Positions 14,605-21,971 of a stretch of DNA of 22,150 nucleotides are shown piece after piece. The translations under genes were made by a program, and so were the position numbers. The number at the start of each line of letters is the position of its first letter. The stretch's first letter is position 1. Source of the stretch: Treponema sp. (GTDB lineage Bacteria > Spirochaetota > Spirochaetia > Treponematales > Breznakiellaceae); NCBI GenBank assembly GCA_031264395.1, contig JAISEB010000328.1, forward strand, positions 1 through 22,150. The letters run 5' to 3'. A model generated the notes under the pieces. The model worked only from the letters and a program-made list of their open reading frames with translations, made no database searches and was not told the origin of the DNA.

Positions 14605-15542
14605 CGATCTTTACCCGGAAGAAAGGAAAACCTGTCCCGTATGCGGCCGGCCAGGGACGCGATTGCCCCCAGAAGCCCCTTGCTGCGGCCGTACTTGTTG
14701 GAAAAGTCCTTTGCCGCGCCGGACAGGGAATCCACGCCGAAATTCCGTTTCAGAAAATCCCAGTGTTTGACGATCCAGACGTACAGATCGCTTGGGCTTG
14801 ATCCGGGGAATTTGAGGAGCAGCCATTCATCCTTTATGATCCGTATGATGGGGCTGTAGACATTCCTGTACCAGGAGACGAGCGCCTCGGAAAAAGGAAT
14901 CTCGTCTTCCCTGTTCTGGTTAAGGTAGTATTTGTGTACAAGGATGTGGTTGTAGATAACGTCGTAACAGCCGGGGGTGGTAAAATTCAAATCGAAATCC
15001 CCGGTAAGGTTCCCGTAGTCCGTTTTTTCGTAGAAAGTTTCCTTTTCACCGGCGATAAGGGCCGCCTTTAACTCGTCGGCCGTCATGCCCGGTTTAATGG
15101 TGACGCTGCTTGAAAGGCTTGTCACTTCCGCGTCTATGTAGTCCACCCCCTGCGAGCGGGCCACGGACACCCGGTGGTTGCCGTCGCGGACAAAGTAGAC
15201 GCCGCCTATTTCGTACAGCTGAATGGCCGGCAGGTTGATGTTTTTGATGGAGGCCTGATCCACCCGTTCCCAGCGGTTCCGCAGGTGATCGGCGCGGGGC
15301 AGAAAATACTTGTTGAAGTCCCGGTAGCGCCCCTCGCTTCCCACGATGAGTTTAACCGGGACCTGCCTCATGCCCTGGTACGTCTGGTTTTTGGGCCGCA
15401 GGATCTCCTTTACATCGTTAAAGGAAAGCAGCTTGTCCTTGTCGGCATTGAGAAAATGCTGAATCTGCGAAAGTACGGCTTTTCCCCGTGCCCGGGAAAA
15501 ATCCTCCGCGGCCTGCGCCCGTACGCTTGCGTCTGCTCTCAT
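14601..15542 (-). CDS. ParB/sulfiredoxin-fold domain protein
   Basis: A 313-residue protein with a ParB-like (ParB/Srx fold) core. The recognisable segment runs from about 60 to 140: VPVKLIVGSEGRYRDFNKYF, LPAIQLYEIGGVYFVRDGNHRVSVAR, where DGNHR (120-124) is the ParB-type nucleotide-binding box with the G-x-H-R pattern. There is no helix-turn-helix of the Spo0J type nearby. The C-terminal half (about 190-313) is aromatic-rich (WYRNVYSPIIRIIKDEWLLLKF, DLYVWIVKHWDFLKRNFG) and unassigned. Chromosome partitioning is therefore unlikely; a nucleotide-binding or small-molecule-modifying role is possible. It is joined by ATGA overlaps to the metallophosphoesterase before it and the M28 gene after it. 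Specific function unknown. Confidence 0.75.
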   Translation of the reverse strand: MRADASVRAQAAEDFSRARGKAVLSQIQHFLNADKDKLLSFNDVKEILRPKNQTYQGMRQVPVKLIVGSEGRYRDFNKYFLPRADHLRNRWERVDQASIKNINLPAIQLYEIGGVYFVRDGNHRVSVARSQGVDYIDAEVTSLSSSVTIKPGMTADELKAALIAGEKETFYEKTDYGNLTGDFDLNFTTPGCYDVIYNHILVHKYYLNQNREDEIPFSEALVSWYRNVYSPIIRIIKDEWLLLKFPGSSPSDLYVWIVKHWDFLKRNFGVDSLSGAAKDFSNKYGRSKGLLGAIASLAGRIRDRFSFLPGKDR

Positions 15543-16204
15543 TTTTTAATTCCTTCTCCTGTATCAATGACATGATGGCTGTAGGCGTTGATTACCTCCG
15601 TACCGCCGTAACGGCTGATCCTCAAATCGGACAGGTTGTACAGGTGTATGTGCCCGTGAACGAGGTATTTTGGCTTGAAGAGCCTCATGAAAGCAAGAAA
15701 ACACTTGAAACCCCAGTGGCACTTGTCTTCCTTGTCGTGTATGCCCCGGGGAGACGCGTGGGTAAGAAGTATGTCAAGGTATCTGCCCCGGAAGATACGG
15801 TTAAAGATGAGTCCCGGAAGGAGTTTCAGGATCTCCATTTTCATTTTGAATTCCGTATACTGGTTTTCCCCCCGGTTGTACTCCATGGAACCCCCGAGCC
15901 CCGCCACGATAAGCCCGTTTTCTACCCTGATCCGGGAGCCTATATGCGTGGCCCCCGAACTGTGGACAGAGGTGTCCTCCCAGCCGGGCTGGATTTCCTT
16001 TCCCGTGTAGTAGTCAAGTTCCCTGAGGTTGTGGTTGCCGAAGACAAAGAGAAGCGGCTTGTTGAGGCTTGTTACCACAAATTCAAGGTAATCCATGGGA
16101 AGGTCCCCCGCGCTGAGCACCAGATCGACGTCGCCGAAGCGCTGCTTGATGGAAAGCGAGTACACCAGCGGATCGATCTGATCGGAGATACAGAGGATTT
16201 TCAT
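15539..16204 (-). CDS. Calcineurin-like metallophosphoesterase
   Basis: A 221-residue single-domain phosphoesterase. Metal-binding motifs in order: D8 (ISDQID), GD at 33-34 (SAGDLP), GNHN (56-59), H149 (LLTHASPRG) and GHIH (184-187). Two motifs are unusual: motif I lacks the His of D-x-H (here D-Q-I) and the usual GNH[DE] reads GNHN. The rest is well kept, so a one- or two-metal hydrolase is still likely. The substrate cannot be named; phosphodiesters or nucleotides are typical of the fold. The gene overlaps the TPR gene upstream and the ParB-like gene downstream by ATGA, so the products are probably made in fixed ratio. Confidence 0.85.
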   Translation of the reverse strand: MKILCISDQIDPLVYSLSIKQRFGDVDLVLSAGDLPMDYLEFVVTSLNKPLLFVFGNHNLRELDYYTGKEIQPGWEDTSVHSSGATHIGSRIRVENGLIVAGLGGSMEYNRGENQYTEFKMKMEILKLLPGLIFNRIFRGRYLDILLTHASPRGIHDKEDKCHWGFKCFLAFMRLFKPKYLVHGHIHLYNLSDLRISRYGGTEVINAYSHHVIDTGEGIKK

Positions 16205-17586
16205 GTTCGTCCCGCGGCCGCGTCCCTGTTTACCCCCTGGAGCAGTTCCTGCAGTTTTTCTTTGCCGAAAAGTTCCACGGGCCGGGAATTGGCGTAGTCC
16301 AGGGCCGCGCGGGAAAAACCCGCGCTTGTGACGACCGCGGTCCTGGAGATATTCTGGGCCTTCGCGTCGTCCAGAACGGAGCGTATCTTGGGTTCGTCCA
16401 CGGAATCGGGACTGCGGTAAAAACGGATGAGCCGGGGTATTTTACGGGCGTTCCGCCACTTTGCCGAATCGTTTTCCACGGCGGTAAATTCGCATCCTTC
16501 GCCTATGGCTTTGGACCCCTGGACGCGGAGGTCCATTTTCCGCTCCGCGACGGCCTTGCACAGTTCCATAAATTCCCCCTGGCCGCAGGTAAGGTAATCC
16601 TTCATGTTGTCGTCCGTTCTGAGTTCCTGGTACTGGGCGAGTTTTTCCCCCACGTCGCGGAAATTCTTTTTCCGTTCATAGATCTTTTCCCATTGCGAAA
16701 CAGCCTTGTCGACGGCCCGCGTCTTTTCATAGCATAGTCCCAGAAAATAGCGGGCGTAGAGGCTGTCTCCCGAATCCTCGTCGGTAATGGCGCCTACCGC
16801 CCGTTCCAGATCCGGTATGGCCCGTTCCGGGGCGTTAAGCGCCATGAAGCAGCCGCCCCGTTCCACAAGCGCGCGTATGCGGAACTGGGCGTCCCTGGCC
16901 GCCTTTTCGAACGAGGCGGCGGCGTCCTGATAATTCTTGACGTCTTTCTGGATCTTGCCGAGGTAGAAATGGATCTGGGCATTATCGCTCTGGAATTTCA
17001 GCGCCCTTTCCAGCGCCGCTTTGGCTTCTTTGGCCTTTTTGTCCCTGTAGAGCATGACCCCCAGTTCATAGTGGATCTTCCCGTCCCTGGGGGCAAGGGA
17101 AGCGGCCTTTTTGAGGTAATTTTCCGCCATGTCCGTGCGGTTCCGTTCGGAAAAGAGCTTTCCCGCCTCGTAGTAGTAATCCGCGCGGTTCGGCATGAGT
17201 TTTATAAGGAGAAGGTATTCCTTTAAGGCCTCTTCCTTTTGGTTGTGGCGGATAAAAAGCCGGCCCATAAGCTCGCGGAACGGGACTTCGGGGATGTTTT
17301 TCCCCGAAATGCCTATCTGATTGACGGATTTGAATTCCATCAGGGCCAGTTCGTCGCGGTTTTCAAGGTGATAGGCCGTTCCCAGCCAGTAGTGGGCTTC
17401 GGCGTTTTTCGGCTCCCGCGCGGTAATCGCCTTGGCCGCCTTGATCACTGCCTGTGTTTTTCCGCGCTTGATAAAGGCTTCAAGAGCCTCGACCCGGCGG
17501 GGGGCCGCCATTGATTTGACAAGAAAAACGATGAGGAAAGTTACCCCTACACCAAGAACAATGATAATAGCCAGCGATATGGTCAT
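16201..17586 (-). CDS. Membrane-anchored TPR protein with C-terminal restriction-endonuclease-like segment
   Basis: A 461-residue protein. Residues about 4-24 (SLAIIIVLGVGVTFLIVFLVK) form one membrane helix, so the rest is probably cytoplasmic. Tetratricopeptide repeats span roughly 30-310, for example AEAHYWLGTAYHLENRDELALMEF and GKIHYELGVMLYRDKKAKEAKAALERAL. The last 90 residues (PRLIRFYRSPD, then AQNISRTAVVTSAGFSRAALDYANSRPVELFGKEKLQELL) resemble the C-terminal half of Mrr-type restriction-endonuclease folds, but I see no clear D-x(n)-E/Q-x-K active site, so this part may be a binding domain. AGGA lies just before the ATG. It is the first gene of the four-gene operon, divergent from the TPR genes at 17695, and is likely a scaffold for the downstream products. 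Confidence 0.82.
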   Translation of the reverse strand: MTISLAIIIVLGVGVTFLIVFLVKSMAAPRRVEALEAFIKRGKTQAVIKAAKAITAREPKNAEAHYWLGTAYHLENRDELALMEFKSVNQIGISGKNIPEVPFRELMGRLFIRHNQKEEALKEYLLLIKLMPNRADYYYEAGKLFSERNRTDMAENYLKKAASLAPRDGKIHYELGVMLYRDKKAKEAKAALERALKFQSDNAQIHFYLGKIQKDVKNYQDAAASFEKAARDAQFRIRALVERGGCFMALNAPERAIPDLERAVGAITDEDSGDSLYARYFLGLCYEKTRAVDKAVSQWEKIYERKKNFRDVGEKLAQYQELRTDDNMKDYLTCGQGEFMELCKAVAERKMDLRVQGSKAIGEGCEFTAVENDSAKWRNARKIPRLIRFYRSPDSVDEPKIRSVLDDAKAQNISRTAVVTSAGFSRAALDYANSRPVELFGKEKLQELLQGVNRDAAAGRT

Positions 17587-17694
17587 ATTTCCTGTTTCCC
17601 TATTAATGGTATATACTAAAAGTGCCGTTAATTTGTAGATTAATTGCTTTCTTTCGTCATGTCAAAGGGAAGAAGGCGGGGAGGAGATGTGCGT

Positions 17695-18420
17695 ATGAAA
17701 ACGGGCGCGGCGGGAAGAGGGCGGCTCTTCTTTACCGTTGTCTTTGCCGCCGCGTTCCTGTGCGCCGCGGGCGTGTACGGGCAGAGTAATTTTTCCCGGG
17801 GGGAAGAGCTTTTCATGCTGAACAAACCCGGCGAGGCGCTGGCGTTTCTTGAAAACGCCGTGGCCGACGATCCCGCGCATGTCAGGGCCTTTCTGTATCT
17901 GGGAATTGTCTATCAGCAGCTTGGCCGCGTTGACGAAGCCATTGCCGCTTACCGTAAAATACTTCCCAGAGGCGGCGGGGAAACCGCCCGCATTGCCTAT
18001 AACCTTGGGAACGCGTATTATTCCAGGGGAAACATCGTTTTCGCGGACCAGTTTTATTCCCAGGCCATAGAGACCGATCCTGCCTGCGCCCCGGCGTACC
18101 TTAACAGGGCGAACGCCCGGGTAAAAAACGGCTCGCTCAGGGAAGCCCTTTCCGACTACGAAATGTACCTGACGCTGGAGCCCCGTTCCCCCAAACGGCC
18201 CCAGATTGAAAAACTTGCCGCCTTCATACGGGAGGAATTTGCCGCCGAAGAGCGCCGCCGGCTTCTGGCCGAAGAGGCGGCCCGCGCCGAGGCCGAACGG
18301 AAACAGCGGCTTCTGGAGGAAGTTTCCTCTTCGCTTCAGGCCGCGGCCGATGAAAGCAGGGGGCTTTCGGCCGGCGCCGAGGACGTTCAGGGCTATGAAG
18401 GGGAATTTGAACTTGAATAG
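17695..18420 (+). CDS. Secreted/periplasmic TPR protein with C-terminal coiled coil
   Basis: A 241-residue protein with an N-terminal signal peptide (KTGAAGRGRLFFTVVFAAAF, cleavage probably around VYG-Q at 29-30). At least four TPR motifs follow, such as ARIAYNLGNAYYSRGNIVFADQFYSQAIETDP, covering about 34-160. The C terminus (about 170-241) is highly charged and rich in Ala, Glu and Arg (EEFAAEERRRLLAEEAARAEAERKQRLLEE), a likely coiled coil. The frame is open from 17644, but GGAGGAG before the ATG at 17695 and the signal peptide that begins there decide the start. It precedes another TPR gene by 18 bases. The pair probably forms a scaffold at the cell envelope; partners are unknown. Confidence 0.85.
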   Translation: MKTGAAGRGRLFFTVVFAAAFLCAAGVYGQSNFSRGEELFMLNKPGEALAFLENAVADDPAHVRAFLYLGIVYQQLGRVDEAIAAYRKILPRGGGETARIAYNLGNAYYSRGNIVFADQFYSQAIETDPACAPAYLNRANARVKNGSLREALSDYEMYLTLEPRSPKRPQIEKLAAFIREEFAAEERRRLLAEEAARAEAERKQRLLEEVSSSLQAAADESRGLSAGAEDVQGYEGEFELE

Positions 18421-18438
18421 GAATAGGAGAATTGCTGA

Positions 18439-20415
18439 ATGAACAGAAGAACACTCTTGATTGCGGGTATTGCCGGCATTGTGCTTGTCGCGGTGCTTGC
18501 CGGGGCCGCCTTTTTGCTGCTCCGCAAGGGCGGCGGAAAAGAGTCCTCCGCCGTACTGACGCCGGATCGGGATGAAACGTCCAGGCGGAACATTCTTGAC
18601 CTGGTCCGGGAATATATTGAACAGGGTGAATACCAGCGCGCGCTGGATCATCTGGACAATCTGCTTATCGCCGATTCGGGCGACGCGGAGGCCAGGGAAC
18701 TGCGTGACGCGGCGCTGCGGGCCAGAGCCGCCGCTTCCGCCGCGGCGGAACAGGCTGCCGCGGAGCAGGCCGCCGCGCTTGCCGCGGGCGTTCTTGACGC
18801 CGGCCGTCGCGCCACGGTTTCGGACGCGGCCGCCCGCGAACGGGAGGAGCAGCTGCGCCGGCAGGAGGCCGAAGCCGCCGCCAGGGCCGCGGCCGACGCC
18901 GAACGGAAGGCCGCCGCAGATGCCGAAGCCGCCCGCCGCCGCGCCCAGGAGGAAGAACTTGCCAGGGCGTCCCGTGAACTGCAGGCCCGGATGCGGGCGG
19001 TAAACGACCTTGTGTCGCAGGGAAGGGAACGGCTTGCAAAGGACGATTTTGAAGGCGCGGCGGCGGCGTTTACCGACGCCCGTTCCCGTATGCCCGAAGG
19101 GGAGACCCGCTTTGAGGCCCAGAAGCTCGCCGACATGGCCGAAGGGTATTACGGCGCGTACGCCCGTAATCCCTCCGGAGAAAACGGCGCCCGGGCGGCC
19201 AGGGAAGCGACTTCTCTTGCCTCGGAGGCCGCAAGGAAAGATCCGGATCAGGCGCTGCCCCATTACACGCTGGGGAAACTCTACCGCGATCTTCACCAGT
19301 GGGACAACGCCGCCTCCGAACTCAAGGAAGCGGCGCGGCTCGAGCCGGATAACTACCTGTACTCTTTTGATCTGGGCCGGGTTTATTTTAGCGGCAGAAG
19401 GTATGCCGACGCCCGCCAGTCTTTTGAAACCGCCGTCCACCTTAACGCGGGCTTTGAACCGGCCTGGTACAATCTGGGCGGGACCCTCCGCGCCCTGGGC
19501 CGTCAGGACGAGGCCCTCGCGGCTTACCGCAGGGCCGTGGGGGTAAAGGCCGATTACGCGGTGGCCCACCGGGAAATAGGGCGCATCCTCATGCTCAAGG
19601 GGGACAACCGGGGCGCGGCCGAGGCGTTCACAAACGCCCTGCGGTACAGTCCCGGCGATATTGCCTCCCTGCGGGAACTGGGCGCGGCCCAGAGCGCCAT
19701 GGGCAATTACGCCGCCGCCGAATCGTCTTTCAGCCGGGCCCTTGCCGCCTCTCCCAATGACGATCAGACCAATTACAACATGGCGGTGGTGAAGATAGCC
19801 CTTGACAAGGGGGAAGAAGCGGTCGCTTTTGCCCAAAAGGCCGCCGGGACCGTTCCGTCCAGCGAGGTCTACGCCTACACGCTGGGGCTTGCCCATGAAA
19901 ACGCCGGCAGCCTCGACGGGGCGATCCTTGCCTACAAAACCGCCGCGTCCCTTGCGCCGCGCTATGTAAAGCCCCGTATCAACCTGGGCAGGCTCTACCT
20001 TGAAAACGGCCTTGCCGCCGACGCCCTCCGCTTTTTGGGCGAAGCCTACCGCGCGGAGAGCGGGAATTTCGAGGTCAACAACAACATGGGGGCGGCGTAC
20101 GCCAAACAGGAAAACTGGATTTCCAGCGTGGAGCATTACGAAAAGGCGCTGGCGGTGGAACCGGGAAACCCGACGGTGCGGATGAATCTGGCGCGGGCCT
20201 ACGCGGGCGCGGGGAATCTTGCCGCGGCCCGCGACGCCTACCGGGAGGTTCTGCGCGTCCAGGCCGACAACTGGGACGCGATCTTTGAATTGGGCAAGGT
20301 CTATACCGGCCTTGGCAATACCGGCGAGGCAAAGAAAAGCCTGGAAGATCTCGTAAGGCGCAATCCGTCCTATCCGGGCCGCCAGGAAGCCGAACGTATA
20401 GTGGCCGGCCTATGA
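18439..20415 (+). CDS. Large membrane-anchored TPR-repeat protein
   Basis: A 658-residue protein. A single N-terminal membrane helix (about 5-28, TLLIAGIAGIVLVAVLAGAA) is followed by a short TPR-like unit at about 50-90, an Ala/Glu/Arg-rich coiled-coil region at about 90-190, and then a long run of roughly ten or eleven TPR units to the C terminus. Clear examples are ALPHYTLGKLYRDLHQWDNAASELKEAARLEPDN and PTVRMNLARAYAGAGNLAAARDAYREVL. The architecture is a long protein-binding solenoid held at the inner membrane, with the solenoid probably outside. AGGAGA lies about eight bases before the ATG. Its stop overlaps the next start (ATGA), tying it to the PerM-like gene. No enzymatic domain is visible. 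Confidence 0.87.
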   Translation: MNRRTLLIAGIAGIVLVAVLAGAAFLLLRKGGGKESSAVLTPDRDETSRRNILDLVREYIEQGEYQRALDHLDNLLIADSGDAEARELRDAALRARAAASAAAEQAAAEQAAALAAGVLDAGRRATVSDAAAREREEQLRRQEAEAAARAAADAERKAAADAEAARRRAQEEELARASRELQARMRAVNDLVSQGRERLAKDDFEGAAAAFTDARSRMPEGETRFEAQKLADMAEGYYGAYARNPSGENGARAAREATSLASEAARKDPDQALPHYTLGKLYRDLHQWDNAASELKEAARLEPDNYLYSFDLGRVYFSGRRYADARQSFETAVHLNAGFEPAWYNLGGTLRALGRQDEALAAYRRAVGVKADYAVAHREIGRILMLKGDNRGAAEAFTNALRYSPGDIASLRELGAAQSAMGNYAAAESSFSRALAASPNDDQTNYNMAVVKIALDKGEEAVAFAQKAAGTVPSSEVYAYTLGLAHENAGSLDGAILAYKTAASLAPRYVKPRINLGRLYLENGLAADALRFLGEAYRAESGNFEVNNNMGAAYAKQENWISSVEHYEKALAVEPGNPTVRMNLARAYAGAGNLAAARDAYREVLRVQADNWDAIFELGKVYTGLGNTGEAKKSLEDLVRRNPSYPGRQEAERIVAGL

Positions 20416-21506
20416 GCGGTTCCCGTTTGCCTTCTCCCAGAGTGCAGAACACCGTCTTCGCGGTTATCCTTGTCGCGTTCCTTGTCATGGTGGTCCGTCT
20501 CTTCGCGCCGTTCTTTACCGTCTTCCTCTGGTCAACGCTGCTGTACGTTCTGTTGAGCCCGCTCCACCTGAGGGTAATACGCAAGATCGATTTTTCCACA
20601 AAAAAGGGAATGATACTCAAAAACGTATGGGCCGCGGTCTTTACCCTTGGAGCCATGATCATCATCCTTCTTCCCCTTCTCTTTATCGCTTCTCTTTTTT
20701 TCAGGCAGATTGTCGACCTCTTGCGCCGGGGCCGGGGGTTGTTTGACGGCGAGATGAATTTCCTTTCCGGCGTCACGGATAACATTGCCTCCTTTATACG
20801 GGATCTTACTTCGAATTATGTCGACATACCGGGCGAAGAACTGCGCCGCCGCCTCTTCGCGCTGATAAGCGGCAGCCTTCAGGGCCTTGTTTCCGCGGGC
20901 AGCGCGTTTGCCAAAAACGTGGGCAGATTTTTAATGAGCCTTGTGCTGACGCTCTTCTGCCTTTTTTTCTTTTTTGCCGACGGCCCCTACCTTGCCCGCC
21001 TCGTTCTTGGCGCGGTTCCCATAAAGACGGAATACATACGGACGCTGACGGGAAAATTCATGGAAATAACGCGGAATCTTTTTTTCGGTTATATCCTGGT
21101 TGCACTGGTGCAGGCGGCCGTAGCGTATATCATCTTCGTCATATTCCGCGTCGAAGGGGCGCTGGTCTTTGCCGTGATTACCTTTATCTGCGTGTTTATT
21201 CCCATGATAGGGGGCGGAATCGTGTGGCTTCCGCTGGGGCTCTTGCGGATCGCGAGGGGGGATATAGCCGGCGGCATTATTTTTCTTGCCGTCGCGGGAA
21301 CGTTCATATCCCTTCTTGACAATGTCTTAAGGCCCTTCTTCCTTAAAGACAGGATACAGCTGCACCCGCTTGTCATTTTTTTCGCCATTATGGGAGGAGT
21401 GACCGTTTTCGGTTTTAACGGCCTTATCCTTGGGCCCATGTCGGTGATTCTTTTTCTAACCGTTTTGGATCTGTTTTTGAGGGAACATGAAATCGGCAGT
21501 GAATAG
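20412..21506 (+). CDS. AI-2E/PerM family membrane protein
   Basis: A 364-residue polytopic inner-membrane protein of the AI-2E transporter/PerM family. Members are exporters or permeases of unclear and varied substrate. Two or more helices at the N terminus (VFAVILVAFLVMVVRLFAPFFTVFLWSTLLYVLLSPL) and one at about 75-98 are followed by a soluble segment at about 100-170. A further four or five helices fill the C-terminal half, with the family segment PMIGGGIVWLPLG (about 258-270) and a D-N-x-x-R-P motif (LDNVLRPFFLKDRIQLHPLVIFFAIMGG), both hallmarks. The gene overlaps the TPR gene by ATGA, suggesting a functional complex. The substrate is unknown. Confidence 0.92.
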   Translation: MSGSRLPSPRVQNTVFAVILVAFLVMVVRLFAPFFTVFLWSTLLYVLLSPLHLRVIRKIDFSTKKGMILKNVWAAVFTLGAMIIILLPLLFIASLFFRQIVDLLRRGRGLFDGEMNFLSGVTDNIASFIRDLTSNYVDIPGEELRRRLFALISGSLQGLVSAGSAFAKNVGRFLMSLVLTLFCLFFFFADGPYLARLVLGAVPIKTEYIRTLTGKFMEITRNLFFGYILVALVQAAVAYIIFVIFRVEGALVFAVITFICVFIPMIGGGIVWLPLGLLRIARGDIAGGIIFLAVAGTFISLLDNVLRPFFLKDRIQLHPLVIFFAIMGGVTVFGFNGLILGPMSVILFLTVLDLFLREHEIGSE

Positions 21507-21556
21507 GCCGGCCGCGGCCGGCCCGCAGGGGCTTCTCCGTTTCGGCGGGCCCGGCC
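21506..21556. repeat. Very GC-rich palindrome and hairpin between PerM-like and ACT genes
   Basis: GGCCGGCC, GC, GGCCGGCC form a perfect 18-bp palindrome (21506-21523) that begins at the last base of the PerM-like stop codon. The region can also fold with GCGGGCCCGGCC at 21545-21556, a long GC stem with one bulged base. It ends about 16 bases before the ACT start codon. There is no U-tract, so it would act as an attenuator or stabiliser rather than a classic terminator. Confidence 0.6.
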
Positions 21557-21572
21557 CTCGGGGGGAGGCGGA

Positions 21573-21842
21573 ATGAACGCGATAATCACCGTAGTCGGAA
21601 ACGACAAAGTAGGCATCATCGCCAGAGTCAGCGCGTTTCTGGCGGAGCGGAATATCAACATCGAAGACATCAGCCAGACGGTTCTTTCGGGGAATTTTGT
21701 CATGATGATGATGGTGGATCTTTCGGGAAGCTCGAACGCGCTTGAATCGGTCAAGAGAGAACTTGCCGAACTGGGAACGGCGATGAATGTTTCCATCAGC
21801 GTGATGCATGAAAGAGTTTTCAGCGCGATGCATAGGATATAA
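21573..21842 (+). CDS. ACT domain protein, UPF0237 family
   Basis: An 89-residue single ACT-domain protein: MNAIITVVGNDKVGIIARVS, then FLAERNINIEDISQTVL. The pattern (beta strand, G-x-D-x-x-G-I turn, helix, N-I-N-I-E-D) is that of small-molecule-binding ACT regulators such as the GcvR-like N-terminal domain, and length fits UPF0237. It probably senses an amino acid or related ligand. GGGGGGAGG precedes the ATG. The following gene is UPF0210, and the UPF0237-UPF0210 pair is a conserved arrangement in many bacteria, which suggests that they work together. A 130-base palindrome-rich gap separates them. Confidence 0.92.
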   Translation: MNAIITVVGNDKVGIIARVSAFLAERNINIEDISQTVLSGNFVMMMMVDLSGSSNALESVKRELAELGTAMNVSISVMHERVFSAMHRI

Positions 21843-21871
21843 TAAATTAATGCATTAATTTATTATATCCT
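21834..21871. repeat. 38-bp perfect palindrome at the end of the ACT gene
   Basis: A perfect 19-bp inverted repeat without spacer is centred on ATGCAT (21850-21855) and begins AGGATATAATAAATTAATG. It starts inside the last codons of the ACT gene and contains its TAA stop. It could form a cruciform or a long RNA hairpin, serve as a bidirectional transcription signal, or be a protein site. Confidence 0.9.
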
Positions 21872-21874
21872 TGG

Positions 21875-21936
21875 GGAGAAAAACGTTGTTTTTCTCCATG
21901 GTATACGCAAGGTGGAAAAAACGTTGTTTTTCTCCA
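21875..21936. repeat. Two tandem hairpin repeats with a 38-base period
   Basis: AAAAACGTTGTTTTTCTCCA occurs at 21879-21898 and again at 21917-21936. In the first copy GGAGAAAAAC (21875-21884) pairs perfectly with GTTTTTCTCC (21888-21897) around the loop GTT. The second copy pairs less perfectly. They lie between the ACT and UPF0210 genes and just after a 38-bp palindrome. Confidence 0.88.
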
Positions 21937-21971
21937 GACGCGATGGACATCGAAATATGCAAGGATGAGGC

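Noticed and set aside
15488..16297. 269-codon plus-strand frame opposite the metallophosphoesterase
   Set aside because: The phosphoesterase motifs and ATGA overlaps on the minus strand identify the real gene.
17662..20136. 824-codon open frame on the minus strand opposite the two TPR genes
   Set aside because: It is antisense to well-supported TPR genes in GC-rich DNA, where long stop-free frames arise by chance. The translation is low-complexity, rich in Gly, Arg and Pro, with no recognisable domain.
21875..21936. Possible mini-CRISPR array
   Set aside because: Only two copies, the unit is itself a tight hairpin with a 3-base loop, the spacer is 18 bases, and no cas genes are present.
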